Positions 9,123-17,972 are shown, counted from the stretch's first letter. The stretch is DNA of 64,000 nt from Bacteroidetes bacterium UBA1935 (GCA_002337045.1 DDFF01000006.1:372001-436000); one strand, 5' to 3'. Notes: generated from the sequence alone by a model not told the origin. Made by a program: numbers and translations.

Positions 9123-10337
9123 ATGCAGCACCCAAGCAGTTTAAAGATCAAAGACTATACGTACGATTTGCCCGATGACAGAATCGCGGCATATCCATTG
9201 CAGGAAAGGGATGCAAGCAAATTGCTGATATACCGTTCAGGCAATATCGAGGAAGATGTGTATCGCAATATTGCCAACCATATTCCTGAAAACTCGCTGC
9301 TTGTTTTCAACCAGACCAAAGTTGTCAATGCAAGGCTGCTTTTCAAAAAAGATACAGGCGGGCTGATAGAAATTTTCTGCCTCGAACCGCATAGCCAATA
9401 TCCCGAAATACAAACCGCACTACTGCAAAAAAACAAAGTGTGGTGGAACTGCATGGTAGGTGGTGCCAGCAAGTGGAAGCAAGGCATGTTGCTATCTGTA
9501 CAACATATAGCTCCTGATTTCACTTTACATGCTGCTATTGTAGAAAGACAATCAGGTTCATTTACTATTGAGTTTACATGGGATGCAGATCTAACGTTTG
9601 CAGAAGTATTGCACTATATAGGCAAAGTACCCATACCGCCATATCTGCACCGCGAATCTGAAAAAAGTGATGAACAACGCTACCAGACCATCTATGCAAA
9701 AGAAGAGGGCAGCGTAGCAGCGCCGACAGCAGGTCTGCATTTCACGGATACGGTATTCAAAAGCTTTGGGGCAAAACAAATTGATAAAGCATTCGTTACG
9801 CTGCATGTTGGTGCAGGTACATTCAAGCCTGTGAAGAGCGAAACATTGGACGGACACGATATGCATACCGAATGGATAGAGGTAGAAATATCCGCCATTC
9901 AAAAGCTCTTGCAGCATGCAGGCAGTATTATTGCGATAGGTACCACATCTATGCGCACACTCGAGAGCCTTTATTGGATAGGTGCAAAACTATTGATGGG
10001 CATCAAGCCCGAAGGTGATGTAGCCATTACGCAATGGGAGCCTTACGAGCTGAAAACCGAAGCAACTGTTGCTGAAGCATTGCAAGCTATTGCTGACTAC
10101 CTTGTTGCTAACAACATGCAGCGCCTCGTAACCCGTACACAGATATTGATAGCACCCGGTTATAAATGCCGTGTTATAAAAGGACTGGTTACCAATTTCC
10201 ACCAACCGCAGTCTACACTGTTATTATTAGTAGCTGCCATTACCAGCAATAATTGGCGAACTATCTACAATCACGCACTTAATAATGGATATCGATTCCT
10301 TAGCTATGGCGATGGCAGCCTGATATGGGCAGATTAA
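9123..10337 (+). CDS. queA: S-adenosylmethionine:tRNA ribosyltransferase-isomerase
   Basis: A 404-residue enzyme that moves the ribosyl group of SAM onto 7-aminomethyl-deazaguanine in tRNA to give epoxyqueuosine. Family blocks visible are YDLPDDRIA, LLVFNQTKVVNARL, GSVAAPTAGLHFT, TLHVGAGTF, TEWIEV, GTTSMRTLES and LVTNFHQPQSTLLLLVAA. It is longer than the E. coli enzyme, as is common in Bacteroidota. A TTG at 9111 is in frame, but it is part of the -7 box, so the ATG at 9123 is preferred. It is followed by nadC. Confidence 0.93.
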   Translation: MQHPSSLKIKDYTYDLPDDRIAAYPLQERDASKLLIYRSGNIEEDVYRNIANHIPENSLLVFNQTKVVNARLLFKKDTGGLIEIFCLEPHSQYPEIQTALLQKNKVWWNCMVGGASKWKQGMLLSVQHIAPDFTLHAAIVERQSGSFTIEFTWDADLTFAEVLHYIGKVPIPPYLHRESEKSDEQRYQTIYAKEEGSVAAPTAGLHFTDTVFKSFGAKQIDKAFVTLHVGAGTFKPVKSETLDGHDMHTEWIEVEISAIQKLLQHAGSIIAIGTTSMRTLESLYWIGAKLLMGIKPEGDVAITQWEPYELKTEATVAEALQAIADYLVANNMQRLVTRTQILIAPGYKCRVIKGLVTNFHQPQSTLLLLVAAITSNNWRTIYNHALNNGYRFLSYGDGSLIWAD

Positions 10338-10372
10338 TAAATCGTTATACTTATGTTATGTCGGCTATTTAG

Positions 10373-10380
10373 TAATTTTG
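10373..10380 (+). promoter_or_regulatory. -7 box TAATTTTG upstream of nadC
   Basis: TAATTTTG matches the TAnnTTTG consensus, 19 nt before the TTG start of nadC. No clear TTG lies at the expected -33 distance, so it is only a probable promoter. Confidence 0.4.
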
Positions 10381-10399
10381 CAGCCTAAATTACATCGGT

Positions 10400-11239
10400 T
10401 TGACAACTCAGGAATTCATAGCTGCAGCGCTGAAAGAAGATATTGGTAGTGGCGACCACTCAACCCTCTCGTCTATTGCACCAGATGCAATGGGTAAAGC
10501 CGTACTGAAGGTGAAAGAAGATGGCATACTTGCCGGTGTACAATTGGCACAGGATATTTTTCATTACCTGGAACCTGAAGCAACATTTACCATCTACAAA
10601 AATGATGGCGATATAGTGAAGTATGGCGATATAGCTTTCGAAGTTGCTGCAAAAGTGCATACTATATTACAGGCAGAGCGTTTATCGCTTAACTGTATGC
10701 AACGCATGAGTGGTATTGCAACACTTACCAACCAATATGTGCAAAAGCTAAAGGGGTATAAAACCCACATACTTGATACACGTAAAACAACACCATTGTT
10801 CCGCGCATTCGAGAAGCTGGCTGTAAAAATTGGAGGTGGTGAAAATCACCGTATGGGTTTGTATGATATGGTGATGCTGAAAGACAACCATATAGATTTT
10901 TGTGGGGGCATCGAGAAAGCTATTGAGAAGACGAGGCAATACCTGAAGGACAATAATCTGGACCTGAAGATAGAAGTGGAAACACGTACTATCGACGATG
11001 TAAAACGTGTACTGGCTACAGGTGGTGTAGATCGCATTATGCTTGACAACTACACACCTGAACTGATGGTGGAAGCTGTCAAGCTGATAGATGGTAAATA
11101 CGAAACAGAAGCTTCAGGCGGCATTACTATCGAGAATATAGAGGCCTATGCAAAAACAGGCGTAGACTTCATATCTGTCGGCGCTATCATTCACCACGCA
11201 GTCAGCATGGACCTGAGCCTTAAAGCACAACTTTCATGA
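10400..11239 (+). CDS. nadC: Nicotinate-nucleotide pyrophosphorylase (carboxylating)
   Basis: A 279-residue quinolinate phosphoribosyltransferase of NAD biosynthesis, joining quinolinate and PRPP to form nicotinate mononucleotide. Conserved blocks are EDIGSGDHST near the N-terminus, the LNCMQRMSGIAT region, TRKTTPLFR, the KIGGGENHRMGL / MVMLKDNH segment and EASGGI near the end. The start is a TTG: no ATG precedes the conserved N-terminal block, so the TTG at 10400 is forced. It overlaps the lipid kinase gene by 4 bp (ATGA), so the two are translationally coupled. Confidence 0.92.
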   Translation: MTTQEFIAAALKEDIGSGDHSTLSSIAPDAMGKAVLKVKEDGILAGVQLAQDIFHYLEPEATFTIYKNDGDIVKYGDIAFEVAAKVHTILQAERLSLNCMQRMSGIATLTNQYVQKLKGYKTHILDTRKTTPLFRAFEKLAVKIGGGENHRMGLYDMVMLKDNHIDFCGGIEKAIEKTRQYLKDNNLDLKIEVETRTIDDVKRVLATGGVDRIMLDNYTPELMVEAVKLIDGKYETEASGGITIENIEAYAKTGVDFISVGAIIHHAVSMDLSLKAQLS

Positions 11240-12114
11240 ACAAGAAACACTTGGTGTTTATTATAAACCCTCGCTCGGGTGTAGACAGGCAAAAAGCCAT
11301 CCAGCATGCTATCGATACTACACTCGATCAACAACAATATTCTTACGAAATACAATATACTCAATACGCTAAGCATGGTACGGTATTGGCTAAAGAAGCC
11401 GCAGCCAATGCTGCCTATGCAGTAGTAGCTGTTGGTGGCGATGGCTCTGTAAATGATATTGTAGCAGGGCTGCTAGATACTGATACCTGCCTTGCCATCA
11501 TACCCAAAGGCAGTGGCAACGGTATGGCACGCACCATGGGTATACCGTTGAAAGAACAGGAAGCAATTGCTGTTATCAACAAAGGTAATGTGATAAAGAT
11601 GGATATCGGTTATGCAAACGAGCGTCCGTTTATCAGTAATGCAGGTGTGGCTTTCGATGCACTTATCTCGCGCAAGTTTGCCAAGAGTATAAGGCGTGGT
11701 TTTGCTATGTATAGCTGGCTTGTTACCAAATACCTTTGGATGTACAAAGCATGGAAATGGGATATTGAAATAGATGGCAAACAGCTACAGGAAAAAGCAT
11801 TCATTATAACAGTAGCAAACGGCAAGCAGTTTGGTTACAATTTCCAGATAGCCCCCGACGCCAACTGGACAGATGGTTTGTTTGATGTGGTTATTATCAG
11901 AAACTTCCCACGTATATTGGGTGGTTTAATTGCCTTCCGTGCTATGAATGGCAGTATTCTGAAAAGCACGTATGTACAGCATTTCAGGGCTAAAGAAGTA
12001 GTAATATCTCACCCGCAGTTACGCCTGATGCAGACAGACGGTGATGCACACGATTGCGAAAACAAAATCAGGTTTACAATAAAGAAAGGCTTGCAGAAAG
12101 TTATTGTTCCGTAG
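11236..12114 (+). CDS. Diacylglycerol kinase-family lipid kinase
   Basis: A 292-residue member of the DagK/YegS lipid kinase family. The nucleotide-binding motif is GGDGSVNDIV (67-76), followed by PKGSGNGMAR (about 90-99) and a C-terminal beta-sandwich domain with TDGD-type residues (MQTDGDAH). It probably phosphorylates diacylglycerol or a related membrane lipid; sphingolipid is also conceivable, since some Bacteroidota make sphingolipids. Its ATG overlaps the nadC stop. It converges on and overlaps the acyltransferase gene by 14 bp. Confidence 0.88.
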   Translation: MNKKHLVFIINPRSGVDRQKAIQHAIDTTLDQQQYSYEIQYTQYAKHGTVLAKEAAANAAYAVVAVGGDGSVNDIVAGLLDTDTCLAIIPKGSGNGMARTMGIPLKEQEAIAVINKGNVIKMDIGYANERPFISNAGVAFDALISRKFAKSIRRGFAMYSWLVTKYLWMYKAWKWDIEIDGKQLQEKAFIITVANGKQFGYNFQIAPDANWTDGLFDVVIIRNFPRILGGLIAFRAMNGSILKSTYVQHFRAKEVVISHPQLRLMQTDGDAHDCENKIRFTIKKGLQKVIVP

Positions 12115-12967
12115 CAGGTTTGGTGTGTTTCCACCTGCGGTGTGTCCACATATAGCTTTCAGGTTGTTCGCGTATCTGCTCTTCAAGAAAGGCAACGTAC
12201 TGACGAACGATGTCTTCTGCTAGCATTGTAGATGCATCGTCACAAAGGCGCTTCATATTCATATAGTAGTGCCCACGACTCGTTTTTATAATTTTACTCA
12301 ATACGATAGCGGCCTTATTCTTTTGTGCCAGATAAGCGAGCCCTACAAAGAATGGTGCATCTCTGTGCATAAAGTTTACCCATAGCACATTGTTCAGGTT
12401 AGATGGGTTCTGGTCGGCAATAAGACCCAGTACATGCAGCTTTTGTGATAACAATGCAAATGCTTCCTTGCGCGATTTCATTGAAATCATCATACCACCT
12501 GCACGGTTGCGTAGCTTCAATACAAATCTGTCGAAGGCTTTATTTTCAAGCGGCAGATACACACCTGCCATTTGCTGTTTTATATTCAGCTGGCTCACCA
12601 CATTGGCCCATTCCCAGTTGAAGCTGTGCCCCATCAGCACATAAGCATTCCTGTTTTCCAGCCTCAGTTGTTCCAGTACTTCCCAGTCGCCCTTGAAACG
12701 TTCGCTTAGTTCTTTATCAGATACGCTCAGCAACTTCAGCATTTCTATCCACTGATCGCAAAAGTTTTTGTAGAAGCGTTTGGTAATGGCTGTTATCTCT
12801 GCTGCATTTTTTTCAGGGAAAGCATTTTGCAGATTATCCGTCACCACATCTACCCTGTATTTAAATACCCTGTACAGAAAGAAATAAACTACATCAGAGA
12901 TGATATATAAAACCCTTAGCGGTAGTGCCGCTAAGGGATAAAACAATATTAAAAGCAGGTAATACAT
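12101..12967 (-). CDS. LpxL/HtrB-type lysophospholipid or lipid A acyltransferase
   Basis: A 288-residue inner-membrane acyltransferase. The N-terminal hydrophobic anchor (1-30) is followed by the HX4E catalytic motif His114-...-Glu119 in GHSFNWEW. The conserved GLIADQNP and the H-R-D-A-PF segment (MHRDAPFF) are typical of late acyltransferases that add secondary acyl chains to lipid A precursors. Bacteroidota homologues may instead acylate aminolipids. A perfect 10-bp inverted repeat lies inside codons 11-19. It converges on the lipid kinase gene with a 14-bp overlap, so neither gene has a terminator there. Confidence 0.88.
   Translation of the reverse strand: MYYLLLILFYPLAALPLRVLYIISDVVYFFLYRVFKYRVDVVTDNLQNAFPEKNAAEITAITKRFYKNFCDQWIEMLKLLSVSDKELSERFKGDWEVLEQLRLENRNAYVLMGHSFNWEWANVVSQLNIKQQMAGVYLPLENKAFDRFVLKLRNRAGGMMISMKSRKEAFALLSQKLHVLGLIADQNPSNLNNVLWVNFMHRDAPFFVGLAYLAQKNKAAIVLSKIIKTSRGHYYMNMKRLCDDASTMLAEDIVRQYVAFLEEQIREQPESYMWTHRRWKHTKPATEQ
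12913..12937 (-). promoter_or_regulatory. Terminator-like hairpin inside the acyltransferase coding start
   Basis: On the minus strand CCCTTAGCGG - 5-nt loop - CCGCTAAGGG is followed by TTTTATATAT. The 10-bp perfect GC-containing stem plus T tract lies 30-55 nt after the start codon and encodes residues of the hydrophobic anchor. It could act as an intragenic attenuator or reduce translation; a chance origin is possible. Confidence 0.45.
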
Positions 12968-12974
12968 TGCGTTG

Positions 12975-12982
12975 CAAAATTA
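12975..12982 (-). promoter_or_regulatory. -7 box TAATTTTG of the acyltransferase gene
   Basis: On the minus strand TAATTTTG ends 7 nt before the ATG at 12967. It fits the TAnnTTTG consensus; the -33 part would lie in the end of the carbonic anhydrase gene and is not clear. Confidence 0.4.
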
Positions 12983-12998
12983 CGCAATCGCGGTATAT

Positions 12999-13658
12999 CT
13001 ATTTCTTCTTCTGTGCCTGCATGAAGCCCGTCAGGTCATAAAGTTTCTGTATTTTTTTCAGAGAGCCTTCAAAGTCAAAATTCAGGTCTTTCAGCATACC
13101 TGTCTTCAGGTCGAAGACCCATGCGTGTACACGAGGGTAACCGCTTTCTATGTATTCTTCCTGCACAGCAGCTGTTTTTATCACATTCAGGCATTGCTCA
13201 TATACATTCAACTCTACCAGACGGTTATACTTAGCATGCTCGTCAGTAATAGCATCAAGTTCGTCTTCGTGCAGCCTGTATACATCGCGTATGTTGCGCA
13301 GCCAAGGATTCAGAATGCCGAGGTCTGTTGGTGTCATGGCAGCTTTCACACCACCGCAGTTGTAATGGCCGCAAACTATTACGTGTTTCACCTTCAGGTG
13401 GCGCACGGCATAGTTAATAACGCTCATCACGTTCATGTCTATCGATACCACCAGATTAGCAACATTGCGGTGTACAAACACCTCGCCGGGTTCCAGCCCC
13501 ATAATGTCGTTGGCAGGCACGCGGCTGTCGCTACAGCCTATGTACAGGTATTCAGGTGTCTGGTCTCTGGATAGCTTTTCCAGAAAGTCGGCATTTTTGG
13601 CAACATTGTCTGCTACCCATTTTTTATTATTCTCAAATAATTGCTCGTATGGTATCAT
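12999..13658 (-). CDS. can: Beta-class carbonic anhydrase
   Basis: A 219-residue zinc enzyme that interconverts CO2 and bicarbonate. The zinc ligands are visible as Cys42, His98 and Cys101 (GCSDSRVP and GHYNCGG), and the Asp44-Arg46 dyad is intact. The whole length follows the E. coli Can type (EPGEVFVHRNVANLV, LNVYEQ). The ATG at 13658 gives MIPYEQLFENNKKW, the family-like start; an upstream in-frame TTG at 13682 is less likely. It is cytoplasmic and stands alone. Bicarbonate supply for carboxylases is the likely role. Confidence 0.93.
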   Translation of the reverse strand: MIPYEQLFENNKKWVADNVAKNADFLEKLSRDQTPEYLYIGCSDSRVPANDIMGLEPGEVFVHRNVANLVVSIDMNVMSVINYAVRHLKVKHVIVCGHYNCGGVKAAMTPTDLGILNPWLRNIRDVYRLHEDELDAITDEHAKYNRLVELNVYEQCLNVIKTAAVQEEYIESGYPRVHAWVFDLKTGMLKDLNFDFEGSLKKIQKLYDLTGFMQAQKKK

Positions 13659-13751
13659 GATATGTGCATTTTGGGAATACAATAATAAGGCAAATCCGAC
13701 TTAATAAGACACCTACCTCAAATTGTCATTTCTTATACCATGTTAATAGCT

Positions 13752-13759
13752 TAATTTTG
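13752..13759 (+). promoter_or_regulatory. -7 box TAATTTTG of the FAH-family gene
   Basis: TAATTTTG lies 18 nt before the ATG at 13778. A TTG at 13723 is somewhat too far away (26 bp), so the -33 element is uncertain. Confidence 0.4.
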
Positions 13760-13777
13760 CTCCCTCAAACAGATATA

Positions 13778-14782
13778 ATGAAACTGGTAACATATTCTAA
13801 AAACGGTAAAGAGCAATTAGCGTTTCTGGTAAACAACAATTTGTATGATACCAATGTTGCGAATGCATCATTGCCATCTACCATCATGCCAATGCTGAAT
13901 GATTGGGAAGCACTGGTTGATGTAGCGAGAAAAACAGAAGATGATATTAAGAGCGGCAAACTGAGTCTTGAAGGCACGCCGTATGCAGGTGCTGTTATTA
14001 TGGCTCCGGTTCCTAATCCTACTTCTTGCCGCGATGGTTATGCATTCCGCCAGCACGTAGCTGCTGCACGCCGCAACCGTAAAGTAGATATGATTGCCGA
14101 GTTCGATCAATATCCTATTTTCTACTTTACCAACCACAATGCTATACAAGGTCCGGGTGGTATACCATGTATGCCTGATCATTTCCAGAAACTGGATTTT
14201 GAACTGGAAGCATCAGTTGTGTTGTGCAAAAAAGGTCGCAACATCAAAGCATCAGAAGCTGATAAGTATATTGCCGGTTACATGATCATGAACGACATGA
14301 GCGCACGTACACTGCAGATGGAAGAAATGCTGTTGAACCTAGGCCCCGCAAAAGGCAAAGACTTCAGCACGGTAATAGGCCCAGTGCTGGTAACTCCTGA
14401 TGAACTAGAACCATATAAAATACCTGCAAAGCCAAACCACGTAGGTAACAACTACAACCTCGGTATGAAATGCTGGGTGAACGGTGTACAGGTGAGCGAA
14501 GGTAATATGGGCGATATGGACTGGACATTTGCAGAAATCATTGAGCGTTGTGCTTATGGTGCAGACATACTGCCGGGTGATGTGATAGGTAGTGGTACAG
14601 TAGGTACAGGTTGCTTCCTTGAGCTGAATGGTACTGGCTTGCTGAACGACCCTAACTACAAAGTGCAATGGCTGCAACCGGGCGATGTGGTTGAAATGGA
14701 AATTGATGGCTTGGGTAAACTGAGCAATACCATCGTTGCAGAAAAAACAGACTGGAGCATCCTTGCACAGAAGAAGATGTAA
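13778..14782 (+). CDS. Fumarylacetoacetate hydrolase-family protein
   Basis: A 334-residue FAH-family enzyme. The metal site and core are visible in the region DFELEASVVL (Glu ligands), GYMIMNDMSAR, KDFSTVIGPVL, the GSGTVGTGCFLE motif and the terminal WLQPGDVVEMEIDGLG. The family hydrolyses C-C bonds in beta-diketo acids. Fumarylacetoacetate of tyrosine degradation is the likely substrate for this subgroup, but no other tyrosine-degradation gene is next to it. The ATG at 13778 starts the conserved MKLVTY segment; the longer frame is upstream non-coding sequence. Confidence 0.85.
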   Translation: MKLVTYSKNGKEQLAFLVNNNLYDTNVANASLPSTIMPMLNDWEALVDVARKTEDDIKSGKLSLEGTPYAGAVIMAPVPNPTSCRDGYAFRQHVAAARRNRKVDMIAEFDQYPIFYFTNHNAIQGPGGIPCMPDHFQKLDFELEASVVLCKKGRNIKASEADKYIAGYMIMNDMSARTLQMEEMLLNLGPAKGKDFSTVIGPVLVTPDELEPYKIPAKPNHVGNNYNLGMKCWVNGVQVSEGNMGDMDWTFAEIIERCAYGADILPGDVIGSGTVGTGCFLELNGTGLLNDPNYKVQWLQPGDVVEMEIDGLGKLSNTIVAEKTDWSILAQKKM

Positions 14783-14801
14783 TCTTACATAACAACATAA
14801 T

Positions 14802-14830
14802 AGAACAGCCACCTATCAGGTGGCTGTTCT
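14802..14830. terminator. Bidirectional terminator
   Basis: A 12-bp perfect stem (AGAACAGCCACC / GGTGGCTGTTCT) with loop TATCA lies between the convergent FAH-family gene and the TPR gene. Flanking T/A-rich sequence on both sides fits termination from both directions. Confidence 0.8.
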
Positions 14831-14846
14831 CGTTTATATACATTAG

Positions 14847-16892
14847 TTATTTCTTATCCTTCTCTTTTTCCTTCTCCATATCCTTCACGCCAATGTTGAA
14901 TAGCTTATAAGCTAGTTGCACCGCTGCAGCATCCGGCTTGCTATAGGCAAATGAATTTTGTTGCACTATATATTCACCACGTTTATCCATCACATAATAG
15001 CTGATGCGCCTTTTGTTACCACTTCCACTAAAGCTGATGTATGCTTCTGGGGTATTATTGCTGCTGCCTATCCAGTTGATATTGCATGCTTTTAATCGTT
15101 CCACTACTTTCTCATCAGCTTGCCCTACAACATGTAGTTGCATATTCATCTTCAGTCCGCTGTTTGGAATAAGTTGCGGGTACAGCACATATAGTTTGTA
15201 TATTAGATTATCGTAGGCAAGATTGTCTTTGCGTTCTTGTGCACATTCCGCTTGTGCTTGTATCGCACGGGCAAGGAATAGTTTTTCGTATTCACTATCT
15301 GTATTCGGGTCGCGCAATATTTCATCAAGCAGCATACGAGCTTCTTTATAATTACCCTGCTTCATTTGCAGCTTTGCCACAAACAGTTTGAAGTATTTGC
15401 GCACGTACTTTCTATCGTCCGTCTGTGCTTCTTTCTCAAAACGTTTCAGGAAAAACTTAGTACTGAAATCTTTTATCAGGTACCATATCTCATCCCAGCT
15501 TACAGTGCTCTCTGTGCTGAATAGTTTATACACTACTTTATCCCTTTCAGGGTTCATGGCAAACTGGTTGATGATAAGGTATTGCTGCACGTATTTCTCA
15601 CTCAGCAGTTTTGCCATATTTGTCAACACGCTCGGGTTATACCACCAATTGCTGTTTTCAAATTTCTGATGCTCCAGTTCTGCTTCTTTGTTCATCAACT
15701 TCACCAGTTGTGTACTGAAGTCGTAATGCGTCTGACCCAGTGTAGTGCCAATATGCAGTTCTTTAAACTCTGCCGCTTTGTTGATGTAGCGCTGTGCTTC
15801 AGGCAATTCTCCATCGTAGTAAGAAGCCCTTGCCAATGCAATATTGTACCAGCCATAGCCCGGTGTAGAGCCATTGGCTTTTATCATATCGCGCATCAGT
15901 GAAATGCCCTCTTTAGGTTGCCCTTTATATATGTCGATGATGCTGGTGTAGTATGCCCATTCTTTCAGGCGTTTATCTCTGCTGTCTTGCGATATAGCTT
16001 CTTCATATTCTTTTTCTGCCTCGCGAAAATCGCCACAGATACTGCGGAATGTTGCATAGTTATTGTGCGGGAAGATGCCACTCTTGCGCAGCAGTTCGTA
16101 GAAATACTTTGCAGAGTCTACCTTAATGGCATAGCTGTATAGCATGGCCTTGTAGTGATACACACTGTTCTTTTCCTGTTGTTCATACCCTGGTGGAAAT
16201 ATACCTGTGTTTAGCCTTCTGTTTATCTCTATACGTCGCAGGCCTGAATCCAGATACCTGTTTGCCAGCTTTTCATTTGCTTCAATGCTGTTTTTCAGGA
16301 AGAAGTATTTTTCTGTTGTGTAGAAGCGATTGCGGTGCACCGTCCACCCAAGATAGTTATATGCATCAAGCATATAATCTCGCTGAAAATTCCACTTCAA
16401 TGTACGTCGCAGCAGGTTGTATACTTTTACAGGTTCTTCTGTATTGGCATAGCAATCCATCAGCAAGTAGGCTATGGTTGTATAGTCTATCTGATAGCGG
16501 TATGCATATACATATACTGCCACATCTGCACTGCGTGTAGCCAGTTCTTTTCTATAGTCGCGCTCTATCAGTTGCAGTGCTTTCTCCAAAGGCTGTGCTG
16601 CGTTCTTATAACCCAGATAGTCTGCAGCATGCTCGTGTTTATAGGCGCCTTCATACAGCCAGCCAACATAGTAGCTGCTGTCTATTCGCTTAAACTCTCT
16701 GCTGCGTGGCAATGCATCGGGGCTCAGCATATCCGTACCCATACGCTTGGCATCTATTTCGTAGCGCTGCGTCGGGTTTTTGCGATGCATCATAGGTTGT
16801 GCATCTGCCCCAAAAGAAAATAGCATACAAGCCCACAGGCTTAGTACAAATGCAAACCTGCCGGCTTTTTCAGCAAGACGGGTATTATGCAT
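14847..16892 (-). CDS. Secreted TPR-like helical protein, coupled to MoxR
   Basis: A 681-residue protein of unknown function. A signal peptide (about 1-32, ending GADAQ) puts it in the periplasm or outer membrane. Most of the rest is repeated helical hairpins rich in Tyr and Ala (TPR-like, for example residues 280-400), ending in a small domain with ISYYVMDKRGEYIV and a charged Lys/Glu tail. Its ATG overlaps the stop of the MoxR ATPase by 8 bp, so the two are translationally coupled. This suggests the ATPase and the envelope protein serve one process; which one is not known. Confidence 0.75.
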   Translation of the reverse strand: MHNTRLAEKAGRFAFVLSLWACMLFSFGADAQPMMHRKNPTQRYEIDAKRMGTDMLSPDALPRSREFKRIDSSYYVGWLYEGAYKHEHAADYLGYKNAAQPLEKALQLIERDYRKELATRSADVAVYVYAYRYQIDYTTIAYLLMDCYANTEEPVKVYNLLRRTLKWNFQRDYMLDAYNYLGWTVHRNRFYTTEKYFFLKNSIEANEKLANRYLDSGLRRIEINRRLNTGIFPPGYEQQEKNSVYHYKAMLYSYAIKVDSAKYFYELLRKSGIFPHNNYATFRSICGDFREAEKEYEEAISQDSRDKRLKEWAYYTSIIDIYKGQPKEGISLMRDMIKANGSTPGYGWYNIALARASYYDGELPEAQRYINKAAEFKELHIGTTLGQTHYDFSTQLVKLMNKEAELEHQKFENSNWWYNPSVLTNMAKLLSEKYVQQYLIINQFAMNPERDKVVYKLFSTESTVSWDEIWYLIKDFSTKFFLKRFEKEAQTDDRKYVRKYFKLFVAKLQMKQGNYKEARMLLDEILRDPNTDSEYEKLFLARAIQAQAECAQERKDNLAYDNLIYKLYVLYPQLIPNSGLKMNMQLHVVGQADEKVVERLKACNINWIGSSNNTPEAYISFSGSGNKRRISYYVMDKRGEYIVQQNSFAYSKPDAAAVQLAYKLFNIGVKDMEKEKEKDKK

Positions 16893-17877
16893 ATAGTTTC
16901 AGTTTCGCCAGTCGTTCTGCTTCTTTATTAATGATACTGTCAAGTGCTTTTTGTTTGCCGTCTTTGTTGCGATACACCAGACGATGATCCAGCACATTGC
17001 GGGCTATGTCTTTCACGTCGTCTTCTATCACAAAGCTGCGTCCGCGTAGCAGCGCGTATGCACGCAGGCATTTAATGAAGGCAATGCCACTACGTGTAGA
17101 TGCACCTACTGCAATATCCTGATGCTCGCGTGTGCCGCGCACCAGATTGCTCACCGCTTTCAATATCTCTTCGTGTACAAACACGCGCTCTGCTTCCTGT
17201 TGCAGTGTCAGTATATCACTCAGGCTCAACACCTGTTGCAGCGATACCAGATTATCTGCAATAGAAACATATTCGCGGTAGATGTTTAGTTCTGTTTGTT
17301 CATCTACATAGCCAAAGTATATTTTCATGAAAAACCTGTCGAGCTGTGCTGCTGGCAGCGGGTAAGTGCCTTCCATCTCTATCGGGTTTTGTGTGGCTAT
17401 GGTAAAGAACATGCGCTCCAGTTTGATGGTGCTGTCACCCGCAGTTATCTGATGCTCTGCCATTGCTTCCAGCAACGCACTCTGCACTTTGGGTGAAGCA
17501 CGGTTTATCTCATCTGCCAGCAATACATTGCAAAACAGCGGACCTTTCTTAAATATGAATTCCTTGTTCCTGTCGTCAAAGATATAAGTACCTATCAGGT
17601 CCATCGGCAACAGGTCCGGGGTAAACTGTATACGCTTGAAGATTACATGTTCGCCTTCCTTCTCTCCGCTGATGCATTGTGCCAATGTTCGGGCAAGTAC
17701 AGTTTTACCTGTACCGGGGTTATCTTCCATCAGTATATGGCCGCCTGCTACCAGACAGGTAAGCACCATTTCTATCTGATGGCGCTTACCGCGTATTACT
17801 TTTTCTATCTGCGAAATGAGGTGTTGTACAGACGCTGTCGGATTTGTAGTTACGGCTTCAGATGTAGGTTCTGTCAT
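16885..17877 (-). CDS. MoxR-family AAA+ ATPase
   Basis: A 330-residue AAA+ chaperone-like ATPase. The Walker A is EDNPGTGKT (about 51-59), Walker B is LLADEINRASP, sensor 1 is ATQNPIE, and EGTYPLPAAQLDRF holds the arginine-finger region. The C-terminal lid domain follows (about 240-330). MoxR proteins usually mature metal centres or complexes together with VWA/DUF58 proteins. Here no DUF58 or VWA gene is adjacent; the partner is a secreted TPR-like protein. The ATG at 17877 is used; the longer frame would start with TTG. Confidence 0.9.
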   Translation of the reverse strand: MTEPTSEAVTTNPTASVQHLISQIEKVIRGKRHQIEMVLTCLVAGGHILMEDNPGTGKTVLARTLAQCISGEKEGEHVIFKRIQFTPDLLPMDLIGTYIFDDRNKEFIFKKGPLFCNVLLADEINRASPKVQSALLEAMAEHQITAGDSTIKLERMFFTIATQNPIEMEGTYPLPAAQLDRFFMKIYFGYVDEQTELNIYREYVSIADNLVSLQQVLSLSDILTLQQEAERVFVHEEILKAVSNLVRGTREHQDIAVGASTRSGIAFIKCLRAYALLRGRSFVIEDDVKDIARNVLDHRLVYRNKDGKQKALDSIINKEAERLAKLKLYA

Positions 17878-17972
17878 ATATGCCAAGCTTTCTACAAGTT
17901 TACAGATTTATATGCTCTGGTGCAGGTTCGGGAGCTATAATTTTTTGTGAAAAGCCTATATCTGTAGCCAAT

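Noticed and set aside
13659..13682. Longer carbonic anhydrase starting at TTG 13682
   Set aside because: The added residues do not match the family, and an ATG at 13658 gives a normal N-terminus.
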